Of a DNA stretch of 31,978 bases, positions 15,131 through 24,493 are shown one piece after another (position 1 is the stretch's first letter; every line of letters begins with the position of its first letter). The stretch covers positions 1 through 31,978 of the forward strand of contig DATAAM010000113.1 in assembly GCA_036260075.1 (NCBI GenBank). The letters run 5' to 3'. The DNA is from DATAAM01 sp036260075 (GTDB lineage Bacteria; Actinomycetota; Acidimicrobiia; Acidimicrobiales; JAHWLA01). The position numbers and the translations under genes are program-made. Under the pieces are notes generated by a model that was not told where the DNA came from, did no database searches, and saw only the letters and a program-made list of their open reading frames with translations.

Positions 15131-15201
15131 CGGTCCTCACCACCCGCTTCACGCCCACGCCGGTGCGGGACCGGGTCACGCGACTGGTCCTCGGCCTGTG
15201 A
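15091..15201 (+). other. displaced C-terminal coding segment of the SDR
   Basis: This frame reads PRARYLVGVDAQ and then a basic helix ending in VTRLVLGL before the TGA at 15199-15201. That matches how such SDRs normally end. It is reached only if one base is added near 15091-15092, and it overlaps the end of the convergent inositol monophosphatase gene by 26 bp. Confidence 0.7.
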
Positions 15202-15961
15202 GGTCGTCGGCGGCGGCCAGCAGCGCCCGCAGCGGCTCGTAGAGCTGCGGGGGCGCCGCCAGGTGGGTGCCGTCGTCGAGTGTCTCCACCACCGCCCCTG
15301 CCTCGGCTGCGATCAGGGAGCCGGCAGCCCGGTCCCATGGCATCAGGCCCCGCTCGTAGAAGGCGTCGACCCGGCCCAGCGCCACCCATGCCAGGTCGAG
15401 GGCGGCGGCGCCCACCCGTCGCACGTCGCGCACGGCGGGCAGCACCCGGGCCAGCAGTGCGGCCTGTCGTCCACGTTCGAGCGCGTCGTACGCGAACCCC
15501 GTGGCCACCAACGCAGTGGCCGGCTCGGGCGCGCCCGAGACGTGCAGGCCCTGCCCGTTGCACCAAGCGCCCGAGCCCCGCAGGGCGGTGAACGTCTCCG
15601 CGTGCACGGGATCGTGCACCACGCCGACGGCGGTCGACCCGTCGACCTCGGCTGCGATCGAGACGCACCAGGCGGGGATGCCGTACAGGTAGTTGGTCGT
15701 CCCGTCGAGCGGGTCGAACACCCAGCGGACGCCGGTGGAGCCGGCGGTGGACGTGCCCTCCTCGCCGAGGAACCCGTCGTGAGGCCGGGCCTCGCGCAAG
15801 GCGGTGGCGATCAGGCGCTCGGAGGCGTGGTCCATCTCCGTCACCATGTCGGTGCGCGTGCTCTTGGTGTCGACCGTGGTGCGCACCCGGTCGAGCCCGT
15901 CGAGCAGGAGCGCACCCGCGTGGTGTGCCACGTCCACCGCCAGGTCGAGCAGGTCGTCCAT
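15176..15961 (-). CDS. inositol monophosphatase family protein
   Basis: A 261-residue Mg-dependent, Li-sensitive phosphatase-fold protein. Metal-binding motifs are GEEG, DPLDGTTNY and the C-terminal PWDRAAGSLIAAEAGA. These enzymes dephosphorylate inositol phosphates, histidinol phosphate or related sugar phosphates; WVFDPLDGTTNYLYGIP fits SuhB/IMPase, but the actual substrate cannot be told apart by eye. In actinobacteria inositol feeds phosphatidylinositol and mycothiol synthesis. ATG 15961 is chosen, with GTG 15964 just upstream. It is divergent from the threonine aldolase gene, only 23 bp away. Confidence 0.92.
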   Translation of the reverse strand: MDDLLDLAVDVAHHAGALLLDGLDRVRTTVDTKSTRTDMVTEMDHASERLIATALREARPHDGFLGEEGTSTAGSTGVRWVFDPLDGTTNYLYGIPAWCVSIAAEVDGSTAVGVVHDPVHAETFTALRGSGAWCNGQGLHVSGAPEPATALVATGFAYDALERGRQAALLARVLPAVRDVRRVGAAALDLAWVALGRVDAFYERGLMPWDRAAGSLIAAEAGAVVETLDDGTHLAAPPQLYEPLRALLAAADDLTGRGPVA

Positions 15962-15968
15962 CACCGCA

Positions 15969-15974
15969 GGTCTA
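15969..15974 (-). promoter_or_regulatory. putative -10 of the inositol monophosphatase gene, sharing TA
   Basis: On the minus strand TAGACC lies 7 nt before ATG 15961. It uses the same TA pair (15973-15974, inside CTAG) as the rightward TAGCGT. The last base departs from TAnnnT, so it is weaker than its partner. Confidence 0.4.
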
Positions 15975-15978
15975 GCGT
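15973..15978 (+). promoter_or_regulatory. leaderless -10 element of the threonine aldolase gene (TAGCGT)
   Basis: TAGCGT lies 6 nt before ATG 15985, with no room for a ribosome binding site between it and the divergent gene. This predicts a leaderless transcript. Confidence 0.65.
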
Positions 15979-15984
15979 GATCGC

Positions 15985-16988
<1,004 letters not shown>

Positions 16989-17010
<22 letters not shown>

Positions 17011-18485
17011 GCCCTGGTGGGAACGGCCCGGCCCCGCAGCTCGAAGGACCCCACCGACACCCAGCACTGGGCCTCCTCGCCCGCCAAGTGGACGGCGCCT
17101 TCGGCCGCCAGCACCCGCCCCGGCCGCTGCTTGGCCAGCTCCGTCAGGCGGGCCGCCTCGTTCACGGGGTCGCCGATCACGGTGTACTCGTAGCGGGCCT
17201 CGGCGCCCACGTTGCCCGCCACCACCGTGCCCGACGACACGCCGATGCCCGCGTCGAGCGACGGGTGCTCGACGCGCAGCGCCACCAGGCAGCGGCGCAG
17301 CTGCCGGGCGGCTCGGAGGGCCCGGGCGGCGTGGTCGGCCTGCGCCACCGGGGCGCCGAAGACGCACAAGGCCCCGTCGCCTTCGAACTTGTTGACCCAG
17401 CCGCCCTCCTTGCCGACGACGTCGACCACCGCGTCGAACATGGCGTTGAGGGTGCGCACGACCTCGCTCGGCGGGCGGCGCTCGGCCAGGCCGGTCGAGC
17501 CGACGAGGTCGACGAACAGCGCCGAGGCGACCCGCTGCTCGCCTCCGAGGCCGGTTTGGAGCAGGGCCTGGCGGGCCACGTCGACGCCGACGTAGCGGCC
17601 GAACAGGTCGCGCAGCTGCTGGCGCTCTCGGAGCCCCGTGACCATGGCGTTGAACCCGGCTTGGAGGCGACCGACCTCGCCGCCGTCGTCGACCGTGACC
17701 TCCACCTCGAGGTCGCCCTGCTCCACCTGCCGCACCGCGCCACGGAGGTGCTCCAGCGGCGTGGACACCGAGTCGGCCGCCGCGAACAGCACGAGCCCGC
17801 CGCCCACCATGCCCGCGCACGCCAGGAAGGCGACGGCGAGCCGCACGTCGGCCCCGTGGGTGTGGCTCACGGTCATGGCGATCGCCACGAACGGGATGCC
17901 CGACCCCAGCGCCCAGGAGACGATCAGGCGGGGTCGGATGCCGAGCGCCCGGGTGCCGGGCGGCGGGGTGCCGTGCAGGGCCAGCGCCACCACCGGGCGC
18001 AGCGCCCGCTCCACCAGCAGGAACGTGAGGGCGCCGGTGGTCAGCGCCCCGAGCAGCGTGCCGATGGTGTTGCGCACCACGATCGACCACGGGTTGCCGA
18101 GCACGACCAGGTTCAGCGACCCGAACACCACCGGCGCCCCCAACCAGAACGCCAGCACCAGGCCGAGGAAGCGCCACGGCGTGCGCAGCGTGTCGCGTCG
18201 CTCTTCCTCGGTCGGCGGGCGGTGTTCGTCGAGCCAGCACGTGGCGGACCACAGCAGCCGCCGCCCGGCCACGTAGCCGATGGGCAGGATGACCAGCCAG
18301 TACGCCACGAAGGTGGCGACGGAAAGGCCGAGGTTGGTGGTGCGGGGCTCGTCGCCGTACTCCGGCGCCAGCATCGTGAGGTAGACGAACACGAGCACGG
18401 CGCCGCCCGCGTTCGCGAGGCTCAAGCTGGCGAACGTGCGGAATGTCACGTGCCAACGGTCGGGCCGCGAGGAGTCGGCGCGCAC
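16989..18485 (-). CDS. membrane class III adenylate cyclase with HAMP domain
   Basis: A 498-residue cyclase with about six membrane helices (about 23-40, 55-73, 107-130, 138-158, 187-207, 215-237), a HAMP linker (about 238-290) and a C-terminal catalytic domain. The catalytic set is complete: metal aspartates D326 (FVDLVGST) and D370 (KFEGDGALCVFG), adenine-selecting K366 with D439 (VIGDPVN), and transition-state N442 and R446. The layout matches the mycobacterial Rv1318c-Rv1320c / Rv3645 type, so it should make cAMP at the inner membrane. GTG 18485 follows a TACCGT -10 by 7 nt. No cAMP effector gene is nearby. Confidence 0.93.
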
Positions 18486-18492
18486 GGGCCGG

Positions 18493-18498
18493 ACGGTA
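18493..18498 (-). promoter_or_regulatory. leaderless -10 of the cyclase gene (TACCGT), sharing TA with its neighbour
   Basis: On the minus strand TACCGT lies 7 nt before GTG 18485. Its TA (18497-18498) is also the TA of the opposing TAGCCT. Confidence 0.6.
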
Positions 18499-18502
18499 GC
18501 CT
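18497..18502 (+). promoter_or_regulatory. leaderless -10 of the PIG-L gene (TAGCCT)
   Basis: TAGCCT, within CGGTAGCCT, lies 6 nt before GTG 18509. The two divergent start codons are only 23 bp apart, leaving no room for separate promoters. Confidence 0.7.
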
Positions 18503-18508
18503 GCCGGC

Positions 18509-19219
18509 GTGGCCGTGCTCGTCGACGACGTTCCGACCCGAGTGCTCGCCGTCTACGCCCATCCCGACGACCCCGAGGTCTCCTCTGCCGGCACGTTGGC
18601 CCGGTGGGTCAAGGCCGGCGCGGAGGTGCACCTCGTCATCTGCGCACGAGGCGACAAGGGCAGCATCGACCCGGCCGTGGTGCCCGCCGAGCTGGCCCAG
18701 CGTCGGGCGGGCGAGGTGGCCGCCGCCGCCTCATGCCTCGGCCTGGCCGGGCACCGGTTGCTGGGCATGGCCGACGGCGAGATCGAAAACACGCTCGCCT
18801 TCCGTGAGCAGCTCGTGCGCATCGTGCGCGAGGTTCGGCCCGACGTCGTGGTGTGCCACGACCCCACTGCGGTGTTCTTCGGCAGCCGCTACTACAACCA
18901 CCGCGACCACCGGGAGGTGGGCTGGACCATGCTCGACGCCCTGGCCCCGGCGGCCGCCGGCCCCCACTACTTCCCCGACGCCGGCGCGCCCCACCAGGTG
19001 CGAACGGTGTTCCTGAGCGGCTCGCTCCAGCCCGACGCCTGGGTCGACATCACCGACACCGTCGAGGTCAAGGCCGAGGCGTTGCTGTGCCACAAGAGCC
19101 AGCTGCACGAAGCGGCCGAGCAGGTCCGCGAGGTGGTGCGCAGGCGGGCCGAGGAGAGCGGCCGCCAGGCGGGTGTGGCCTACGCCGAGGCGTACCGCCT
19201 CCTCCGCCTCAGCGACTGA
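18509..19219 (+). CDS. PIG-L/LmbE-family zinc deacetylase
   Basis: The family removes N-acetyl groups from GlcNAc conjugates; MshB and Mca in mycothiol metabolism are actinobacterial members. The 236-residue protein has the zinc and catalytic motif AHPDDPE (H18, D20, D21) and the second site NHRDHREVG (H131, H134). At 236 residues it is shorter than MshB or Mca (about 290), so it is more likely another PIG-L member with an unknown substrate. GTG 18509 is supported by the TAGCCT element 6 nt before it. The end overlaps a convergent small membrane protein gene by 11 bp. Confidence 0.88.
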   Translation: MAVLVDDVPTRVLAVYAHPDDPEVSSAGTLARWVKAGAEVHLVICARGDKGSIDPAVVPAELAQRRAGEVAAAASCLGLAGHRLLGMADGEIENTLAFREQLVRIVREVRPDVVVCHDPTAVFFGSRYYNHRDHREVGWTMLDALAPAAAGPHYFPDAGAPHQVRTVFLSGSLQPDAWVDITDTVEVKAEALLCHKSQLHEAAEQVREVVRRRAEESGRQAGVAYAEAYRLLRLSD

Positions 19220-19511
19220 CGCTGCCGTCCGACTGCTCGCCCCGCAGCTGCTCCTCGGAGATGCGTCGCCACTCGCCCATGGCCCGCAGGGTGAGCACGG
19301 CCACCACCGACACGCCCGCGGCGGCGGCGACGCCGCCCACCACCGCGCCGATGCCGTTGGGCGCCGCGCACGAGCCGGTGCACTGGAGGTCGACGAACGA
19401 CCAGCCGATGAGTGCGCCGCACAGCCCCGCCACCAGGATGGCGGCGAACGCCAGCGCCCTCGCCTTGGGCGACGGCAGTGCGGAGAGGGGTCGGTCGTCG
19501 GTCACGGGCAC
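19209..19511 (-). CDS. small membrane protein with two predicted helices
   Basis: A 100-residue protein with hydrophobic segments at about 20-40 and 54-73. A short loop between them carries a C-x3-C pair (LQCTGSCAAPNG), perhaps disulfide-bonded outside. A charged C-terminal tail (EWRRISEEQLRGEQ) should be cytosolic. I do not recognise a family. GTG 19511 gives the longest product, but GTG 19505 is better placed behind a TACGCT hexamer (9 nt instead of 3). It follows the YbaK-like gene by one base and may be in the same operon. Confidence 0.65.
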   Translation of the reverse strand: MPVTDDRPLSALPSPKARALAFAAILVAGLCGALIGWSFVDLQCTGSCAAPNGIGAVVGGVAAAAGVSVVAVLTLRAMGEWRRISEEQLRGEQSDGSVSR

Positions 19512-19512
19512 G

Positions 19513-19983
19513 TCAGCGTAGGGCCACGTCGCACACCACCCCGTCGGCCGCCTTCACCAGCGCGTCGGGGGCGATGCCGAAGTTGACGTCGGGCGTGCCC
19601 GCCGCCGCCCACACCTCGTCGTACTGCAGCAGGTTCTGGTCGACGAACACCCGCAGCTTGGTGCGGTGGCCGAACGGCGGGACGCCCCCGATGGGGTAGC
19701 CGGTCGCCTCGCGGACGACGTCGGCGTCGACCCGCCCGGCGCTCGCGCCACCGGCGACGGCGGCCAGCTTGCCCTCGTCGAGGCGGTTCGCCCCGCTCAC
19801 CAGCGCCACCACCACCTCGTCGTCCACTCGGAACACGAGCGACTTCACGATCTGGCCGAGCGACACGCCGACGGCGGCGGCGGCGTCGGCTGCGGTGTGG
19901 GTGGACTCCGGGAACCGGCGGGGCGTGATGTCGACCCCCAGCGCTTCGGCAGCGGCGAGGAAGCTCCGGACGTTGCGGTGCAC
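19513..19983 (-). CDS. YbaK/EbsC-type aminoacyl-tRNA deacylase (Cys-tRNA(Pro) editing family)
   Basis: A 156-residue free-standing editing-domain protein. Family features are the internal TAADAAAAVGVSLGQIVKSLVF, which places the conserved lysine in IVKS, and GGVPPFGH, the conserved GxxxPxGH turn. Relatives hydrolyse tRNA(Pro) mischarged with Cys or Ala. GTG 19983 gives the normal family N-terminus (HRNVRSFLAAAEALGVD). It is divergent from the Nudix gene, with GAATTC in the short gap. Confidence 0.88.
   Translation of the reverse strand: MHRNVRSFLAAAEALGVDITPRRFPESTHTAADAAAAVGVSLGQIVKSLVFRVDDEVVVALVSGANRLDEGKLAAVAGGASAGRVDADVVREATGYPIGGVPPFGHRTKLRVFVDQNLLQYDEVWAAAGTPDVNFGIAPDALVKAADGVVCDVALR
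19515..19520 (-). promoter_or_regulatory. putative -10 (TACGCT) of the small membrane protein gene
   Basis: On the minus strand TACGCT lies 3 nt before GTG 19511 and 9 nt before GTG 19505. It overlaps the first base of the YbaK-like TGA stop. It supports the shorter start and a separate transcript. Confidence 0.4.
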
Positions 19984-20010
19984 GGCCGACGAGACTGCCA
20001 GAATTCGAGG

Positions 20011-20502
20011 GTGCGAGCCTGGGTGGTCGCAGGGGGGTTGGTCGAGGGGCCCGACGGGTTGCTGCTCGTGTGCAACCGGCGGCGCGACGGCTCCCACGAC
20101 TGGTCGCCGCCGGGCGGCGTCATCGAGGTGGCCGACGGCGAGTCGGTGCGCGAGGGCCTCACCCGAGAGGTGGAGGAGGAGACCGGCATCCGCGTCACCG
20201 AGTGGGCCGGGCCGGTGTACGAGATCGAGGCCGTGGCCGAGGAGATGGGCTGGACGATGCGGTGCGAGGTGCACCGTGCCGTCTCCTACGAGGGCGAGCT
20301 GCGGGTCGACGACCCCGACGGCATCGTGGTCGACGCCCGCTTCGTCGGAGTGGACGACTGCGAGGAGCACCTGGCCGCCTGCTTCCCGTGGGTGCGCGAG
20401 CCGCTGGGCGCCTGGCTGGTGGAGCGGTGGGCCGACTCGCGGTCGTACCGCTACCGCGTGGAGGGCGCCGACCGGCACTCGCTCTCGGTCGTGCGGCTTT
20501 GA
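20011..20502 (+). CDS. Nudix hydrolase
   Basis: A 163-residue Nudix protein. The Nudix box spans PPGGVIEVADGES to REVEEETGI, with the metal-binding REVEEE core intact; the loop before the box glutamate is two residues longer than the textbook pattern. Such enzymes hydrolyse nucleoside diphosphates linked to another group, including oxidised nucleotides. GTG 20011 begins VRAWVVAGG, a normal N-terminus for the fold. Its TGA overlaps the TTG start of dinB (TTGA), so a possible nucleotide-pool enzyme and a translesion polymerase are made together. The exact substrate is unknown. Confidence 0.88.
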   Translation: MRAWVVAGGLVEGPDGLLLVCNRRRDGSHDWSPPGGVIEVADGESVREGLTREVEEETGIRVTEWAGPVYEIEAVAEEMGWTMRCEVHRAVSYEGELRVDDPDGIVVDARFVGVDDCEEHLAACFPWVREPLGAWLVERWADSRSYRYRVEGADRHSLSVVRL

Positions 20503-21752
20503 ACGAGCCCACCATCCTGCACGTCGACATGGACGCGTTCTACGCGTCGGTGGAGGTGCTGAAGGACCCTTCGCTGCGCGGCAAGCCGGTGATCGTGGGC
20601 GGCTCCGGCGACCGCGGGGTGGTGGCGTCGTGCTCGTACGAGGCCCGCGCCTACGGCATCCACTCGGCCATGCCCTCGGCTCGGGCCCGGCGCCTGTGTC
20701 CGCACGCGGTGTTCGTGCACGGCGACTTCTCGTCCTACGGCGAGTACTCCAAGCGCCTCCACGGCATCCTCACGTCCTACACGCCACTGGTGGAGGGCAT
20801 CGCGCTCGACGAGGCCTTCCTCGACGTGGGCGGCGCCCGGCGCCTGTTCGGGCCTGCCGTGGAGATCGCCCACGCCATCCGCCGCCGGGTGCGCGAGGAG
20901 CTCGAGCTCGAGTGCTCCGTCGGCGTGGGCACCACCAAGCTCATCGCCAAGCTGGCCTCGAAGGCGGCCAAGCCCACGGCATCGCCCAAGGGCGTGGCGG
21001 ACGGGCCGGGCGTGGTGGTGGTGCCGCCGGGGAAGGAGCTCGCCTTCCTCCACCCGCTGCCCGTGTCCGCGCTGTGGGGGGTGGGGCCCGCGACCGAGGC
21101 CCGGCTGCGGCGCTTCGGCGTCACCACGGTGGGCGACCTGGCCGCCGTCCCGCCGGAGACGCTCGTCGCGTCGCTGGGCCAGGCCGTAGGCCGCCACCTG
21201 CACGACCTGGCCTGGGCCCGCGACCCCCGGCCGGTGGAGCCGGTCCGGGAGGCCAAGTCGATCGGCCACGAGGAGACCTACGCCGTGGACCTGATCGACC
21301 TGGAGGACCTCCACCGCGAGGCCGTGCGCATGGCCGACTCGGTGGCGGGCCGTCTGCGCCGGGCCGGGTTGGCGGGCCGCACCGTCACGCTGAAGGTGCG
21401 CTTCCACGACTTCTCGACGATCACCCGGTCGCACACGTTCGCCGCCGCCGTCGACACCGCCCCCGAGATCGCCCGGGCGGCCTCTGCCCTGCTGGAGCAG
21501 GTGGACACCACGCCCGGCGTACGCCTGCTGGGCGTGAGCATGTCGAACCTGGTGGCAGGCGCCGCCCGCCAGCTGACCCTGGAGGACGCCGTGGCGCCCG
21601 CCTGGGGCGACGCCTCCAAGGCGGTCGACGAGGTCCGCCGCCGCTACGGAGAGGAGGCGGTCGGGCCCGCCGCCCTGGTGGACGACGACGGCATCCGGGT
21701 CAAGCGCCAGGGCGACCAGCAATGGGGCCCACGGGGCAAACGGGACCGCTGA
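20499..21752 (+). CDS. dinB: DNA polymerase IV (Y-family translesion polymerase)
   Basis: DinB copies past damaged bases. The 417-residue protein starts NEPTILHVDMDAFYASVE, holding the first metal aspartates; the second metal site is ALDEAFLDV near residue 106. The thumb region (LWGVGPATEARLRRFGV) and little-finger domain follow, and QLTLED near the C-terminus could act as a beta-clamp contact. TTG 20499 is the only start that keeps the full N-terminus, and it overlaps the Nudix stop by 4 bases. I see no LexA box upstream of this operon, so SOS control is not evident. Actinobacteria often have several dinB copies. Confidence 0.95.
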   Translation: MNEPTILHVDMDAFYASVEVLKDPSLRGKPVIVGGSGDRGVVASCSYEARAYGIHSAMPSARARRLCPHAVFVHGDFSSYGEYSKRLHGILTSYTPLVEGIALDEAFLDVGGARRLFGPAVEIAHAIRRRVREELELECSVGVGTTKLIAKLASKAAKPTASPKGVADGPGVVVVPPGKELAFLHPLPVSALWGVGPATEARLRRFGVTTVGDLAAVPPETLVASLGQAVGRHLHDLAWARDPRPVEPVREAKSIGHEETYAVDLIDLEDLHREAVRMADSVAGRLRRAGLAGRTVTLKVRFHDFSTITRSHTFAAAVDTAPEIARAASALLEQVDTTPGVRLLGVSMSNLVAGAARQLTLEDAVAPAWGDASKAVDEVRRRYGEEAVGPAALVDDDGIRVKRQGDQQWGPRGKRDR

Positions 21753-21762
21753 CGACCGTTCT

Positions 21763-21788
21763 GGGGGAGCGCGTTGTCGGGCTCCCCC
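21763..21788 (+). terminator. strong hairpin between dinB and the DUF3040 gene
   Basis: GGGGGAGC (21763-21770) and GCTCCCCC (21781-21788) form a perfect 8-bp stem with a 10-base loop, 10 bp after the dinB stop. There is no T-run, so it is a candidate terminator or processing structure rather than a classical intrinsic terminator. Confidence 0.5.
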
Positions 21789-21808
21789 CGGTGCGCGAAA
21801 CTGGCGAC

Positions 21809-22186
21809 GTGCCGCTTTCCGAGGACGAACAGCGGATCCTCCACGAGATCGAGCGAAGCTTCTACGAGAACGACCCGGCCTTCGCCAAGGGCGTCTCGCA
21901 GACCACGCTGTACCGGCACGCCGGGCGCAACCTGAAGTTCTCGGCGCTGGGGTTCGTGACGGGGCTCGTCGTCCTCCTCGTCTCGTTCGCCTCCTCGCTG
22001 GTGCTGGGCATGGCGGGCTTCCTCGCCATGCTGGGCAGCGCCTTCGTCTTCGAGCGCAACCTGCGCAAGATGGGCCGGGCCGGCTGGGAGCAGTGGACGA
22101 AGAGCGTGCGCGACCGCAACATCGGCGACATGCTCGGCAACACCCGCTCGCGCCTGCGCGACCGCTTCCGCCGCGACGACGACTGA
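21809..22186 (+). CDS. DUF3040 family membrane protein
   Basis: A 125-residue protein with the signature start PLSEDEQRILHEIERSFYENDP found in actinobacterial DUF3040 proteins. Two adjacent hydrophobic segments (FSALGFVTGLVVLLVSF and SSLVLGMAGFLAMLGSAF) follow, then a basic C-terminal tail. GTG 21809 is fixed by the conserved N-terminus. Its function is unknown; in many actinobacteria the gene sits between dinB and the division and cell-wall (dcw) region. Here it is convergent with the transglutaminase operon, ending 12 bp away. Confidence 0.9.
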   Translation: MPLSEDEQRILHEIERSFYENDPAFAKGVSQTTLYRHAGRNLKFSALGFVTGLVVLLVSFASSLVLGMAGFLAMLGSAFVFERNLRKMGRAGWEQWTKSVRDRNIGDMLGNTRSRLRDRFRRDDD

Positions 22187-22198
22187 TCCTTCGCGGCC

Positions 22199-24493
22199 CT
22201 ACGCCGCGGGCCGGGCATGCGAGCGGTTGACCACCCGCTGCCGCGTGCGCGCCTGCCACAGCGGCCGCGGGTCGAGCCGGCGTTGCAACCGTGTGCGCAG
22301 GTCGGCGTCGGCCCGCACGGTGGCCTCCACCAAGGCGGCGTGGCGCACGGCCCGGTGCGCCACCTCCACCGACACAGGCCCCGGCGCGTACGAGGCCAGC
22401 GTGGTGTCGCGGGCCAGCTCGCGCAGCGCCTCCACGGACGCCCCCGTGAGCCGGGCCGGCCCCGGGGCCCGGAGGGCGAACTCGACGGGCGTCTCCGACG
22501 GATGGCGTCGCGCCCCGGCCTCGCCCAGCGCCTCGACGGCCTCCTCCCAGGCCACCAGGGTGCGGTCGCGGGCGTCTGTCGCGGCGGCGCGCCGTCGGCG
22601 GCGGCGGGCCCGGTGGGCGGTGGGCACGCCCACGGCCCACAGGACGGCCAAGCCCAGGACGACCAGCCCGGCCCGCGCCAATGGGTTCTCGAGCACCGAC
22701 GGACGATCGTCGCCGCCGGTGGCCTGGACGTTGCCGTCGGTGGCGTCGGGGTTGGTGGTGGGCGTCTCGGGCTGGGCAGGCGGCGCCGTGGTCGTGGGGG
22801 CGGTGGTGGCGGTGGACGGGTTGGCGGGATCGGCCTGCCGGGCGGGCAGGCCCGTCCAGCCCTCGGCGCCCGGCATGCCCCGTCCCGGGGTGGCCTCGAA
22901 GTACACCCAGCCGTAGCCCTCCACGAACACCTCGGGCCACGCGTGGGCGTTGAGCCCGCGCACGTGGTAGAGGCCGTCGGGGCCGAGCTCCCCCTGGGTG
23001 AAGCCCACGGCCACCCGGGCGGGGAGGCCCACCACGCGGGCGAGCACGGCGTAGGCGCCTGCGAACTGCTCGCAGTAGCCGCGCTTGGTCTCGAACAGGA
23101 AGCGGTCGAGCGCTCGGCCGTCGTGGCCGGGGCGGGCCCGGAGGTCGTAGCGGAAGTCGCGGTGGAAGAAGTCCTGGAGCGCTTTGGCCTTGGCGTAGGG
23201 CGTGGGCGCGTTGCGCGTGAGGTCGCGGGCCAGGCGGATCACGCGGGTGGACACCGGCGGCAGGTCGAGGTAGCGCTCGGCGTCGGAGGCGTCGAGGGGG
23301 GGCGCCTGCTGGAGCTGGTCCGCCGTCGGCCGCGGGATGGCCGACTGCACCCGGTAGCGGAACCCGTTGGTGGTGTCCGAGCGGGTGATGAGGCTCCCCG
23401 TGTCGTCGTTGAAGCTGACCCGCGCCAGCCCGTCGACGCGCATGGGCCGGTAGGCGGCCGGTAGCCAGATGGACGAGAGCGTGCCGATGGTGAACTCCTG
23501 GACCACTTGGTCCTGCTGCGCCTGCACGGGAACGCCGCGGGGGAGCGTCTCGTCGGTCGGGCGGTAGCTGTTGTTCGACTGCCAGATGGAGCCGTCGAAC
23601 GTGTCGAGCGAGGTGAGCCGCCAGTACGCGGGCTGGTTTGACTTGACCGTGAAGACCTCGGTGCTCGACTGCTCGACCAGCCGGCCGCGGATGTCCACCA
23701 ACGGGCTGATCGTGGTGCGGCGGCTGGGCCCGCCGTCCTCGTTGTCGCGCCAGTCGATCACCGGCTCCGAAGCGCTGCCCGGCAGGTTGGGGCCGAGCAC
23801 GAGGGCGGCCACCACGGCCACTCCGCCCAGCACCGCGCCGCCTTGCAACAGGGCGCCGATGCCCCCTCGCGAGCGGCTGGCGAACCACGAGGCCGACTCC
23901 GACGCCATGCTCGCCTGGTGGACGAGCACGAACAGCAGCAGCGCCACCAGGTAGGCGGCCACCGACTGCCCCCGGTAGTGGGGCGCGCCGAGGACGGCGG
24001 TGAAGACGAAGAGGGCGAACGACGGCACCGTCGACTCGAACACCGAGCGGATGCGGAAGGCGGCCCAGTCGGCCAGGACGGCCGCCACCGTGATGCCGAG
24101 CATCCCGGCCAGGAGGAAGCCCTTGGCGGTGGGGGCGGGAGCGACCACCGTGGAGAAGGCCAGCCAGGCCTCGTGGAGGGCGTCGGTCGCCGCGCTCCAC
24201 GTGCGGCCCAGGGGCAGGCCGTAGGCGGTGGTGTGCGGGAGCACGGTCCAGGCCGCGGCCAGCGCGGTGCCCCCCAGCGTGAGCGGGATGCCGGCGGCGA
24301 GCGAGAGGCCGAGGCGCCGGCCCAGCCAGGCCAACCAGTGCGAGCACAGGGTGGCCACGGTGAACGGCATGAGGAAGTCCCAGCTGTCGAACAGCCGGCC
24401 CATGCCCACGGCGGCGGCCAGCGTGAGGAGCGTCAACGCCAGGGTGGCCGAGGCGGTGGGGTCGGGCTCGTACTCGCGGGCCGGCTGCGTCAT
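22199..24493 (-). CDS. TgpA-type membrane transglutaminase-like protein
   Basis: A 764-residue protein. The N-terminal third has about six or seven membrane helices (between about 15 and 235), then comes an outer domain with a transglutaminase-like core: C474 in RGYCEQFAGAYAVLAR, H517 in NAHAWPEVF and an acidic third position (E533) in YFEATPG, as is usual for the TgpA family. A Thr/Pro-rich linker, one more helix (about 600-620) and a basic DUF4129-like tail end it. It may be a peptidase or transglutaminase acting on wall proteins; the substrate is unknown. ATG 24493 overlaps the DUF58 stop (ATGA), so it is the third gene of moxR-DUF58-tgpA. Confidence 0.92.
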   Translation of the reverse strand: MTQPAREYEPDPTASATLALTLLTLAAAVGMGRLFDSWDFLMPFTVATLCSHWLAWLGRRLGLSLAAGIPLTLGGTALAAAWTVLPHTTAYGLPLGRTWSAATDALHEAWLAFSTVVAPAPTAKGFLLAGMLGITVAAVLADWAAFRIRSVFESTVPSFALFVFTAVLGAPHYRGQSVAAYLVALLLFVLVHQASMASESASWFASRSRGGIGALLQGGAVLGGVAVVAALVLGPNLPGSASEPVIDWRDNEDGGPSRRTTISPLVDIRGRLVEQSSTEVFTVKSNQPAYWRLTSLDTFDGSIWQSNNSYRPTDETLPRGVPVQAQQDQVVQEFTIGTLSSIWLPAAYRPMRVDGLARVSFNDDTGSLITRSDTTNGFRYRVQSAIPRPTADQLQQAPPLDASDAERYLDLPPVSTRVIRLARDLTRNAPTPYAKAKALQDFFHRDFRYDLRARPGHDGRALDRFLFETKRGYCEQFAGAYAVLARVVGLPARVAVGFTQGELGPDGLYHVRGLNAHAWPEVFVEGYGWVYFEATPGRGMPGAEGWTGLPARQADPANPSTATTAPTTTAPPAQPETPTTNPDATDGNVQATGGDDRPSVLENPLARAGLVVLGLAVLWAVGVPTAHRARRRRRRAAATDARDRTLVAWEEAVEALGEAGARRHPSETPVEFALRAPGPARLTGASVEALRELARDTTLASYAPGPVSVEVAHRAVRHAALVEATVRADADLRTRLQRRLDPRPLWQARTRQRVVNRSHARPAA

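Noticed and set aside
20001..20006. GAATTC as a shared divergent -10 between the YbaK-like and Nudix genes
   Set aside because: It lacks the TAnnnT pattern, and the distances (4 and 17 nt) do not fit the spacing of the other divergent pairs.
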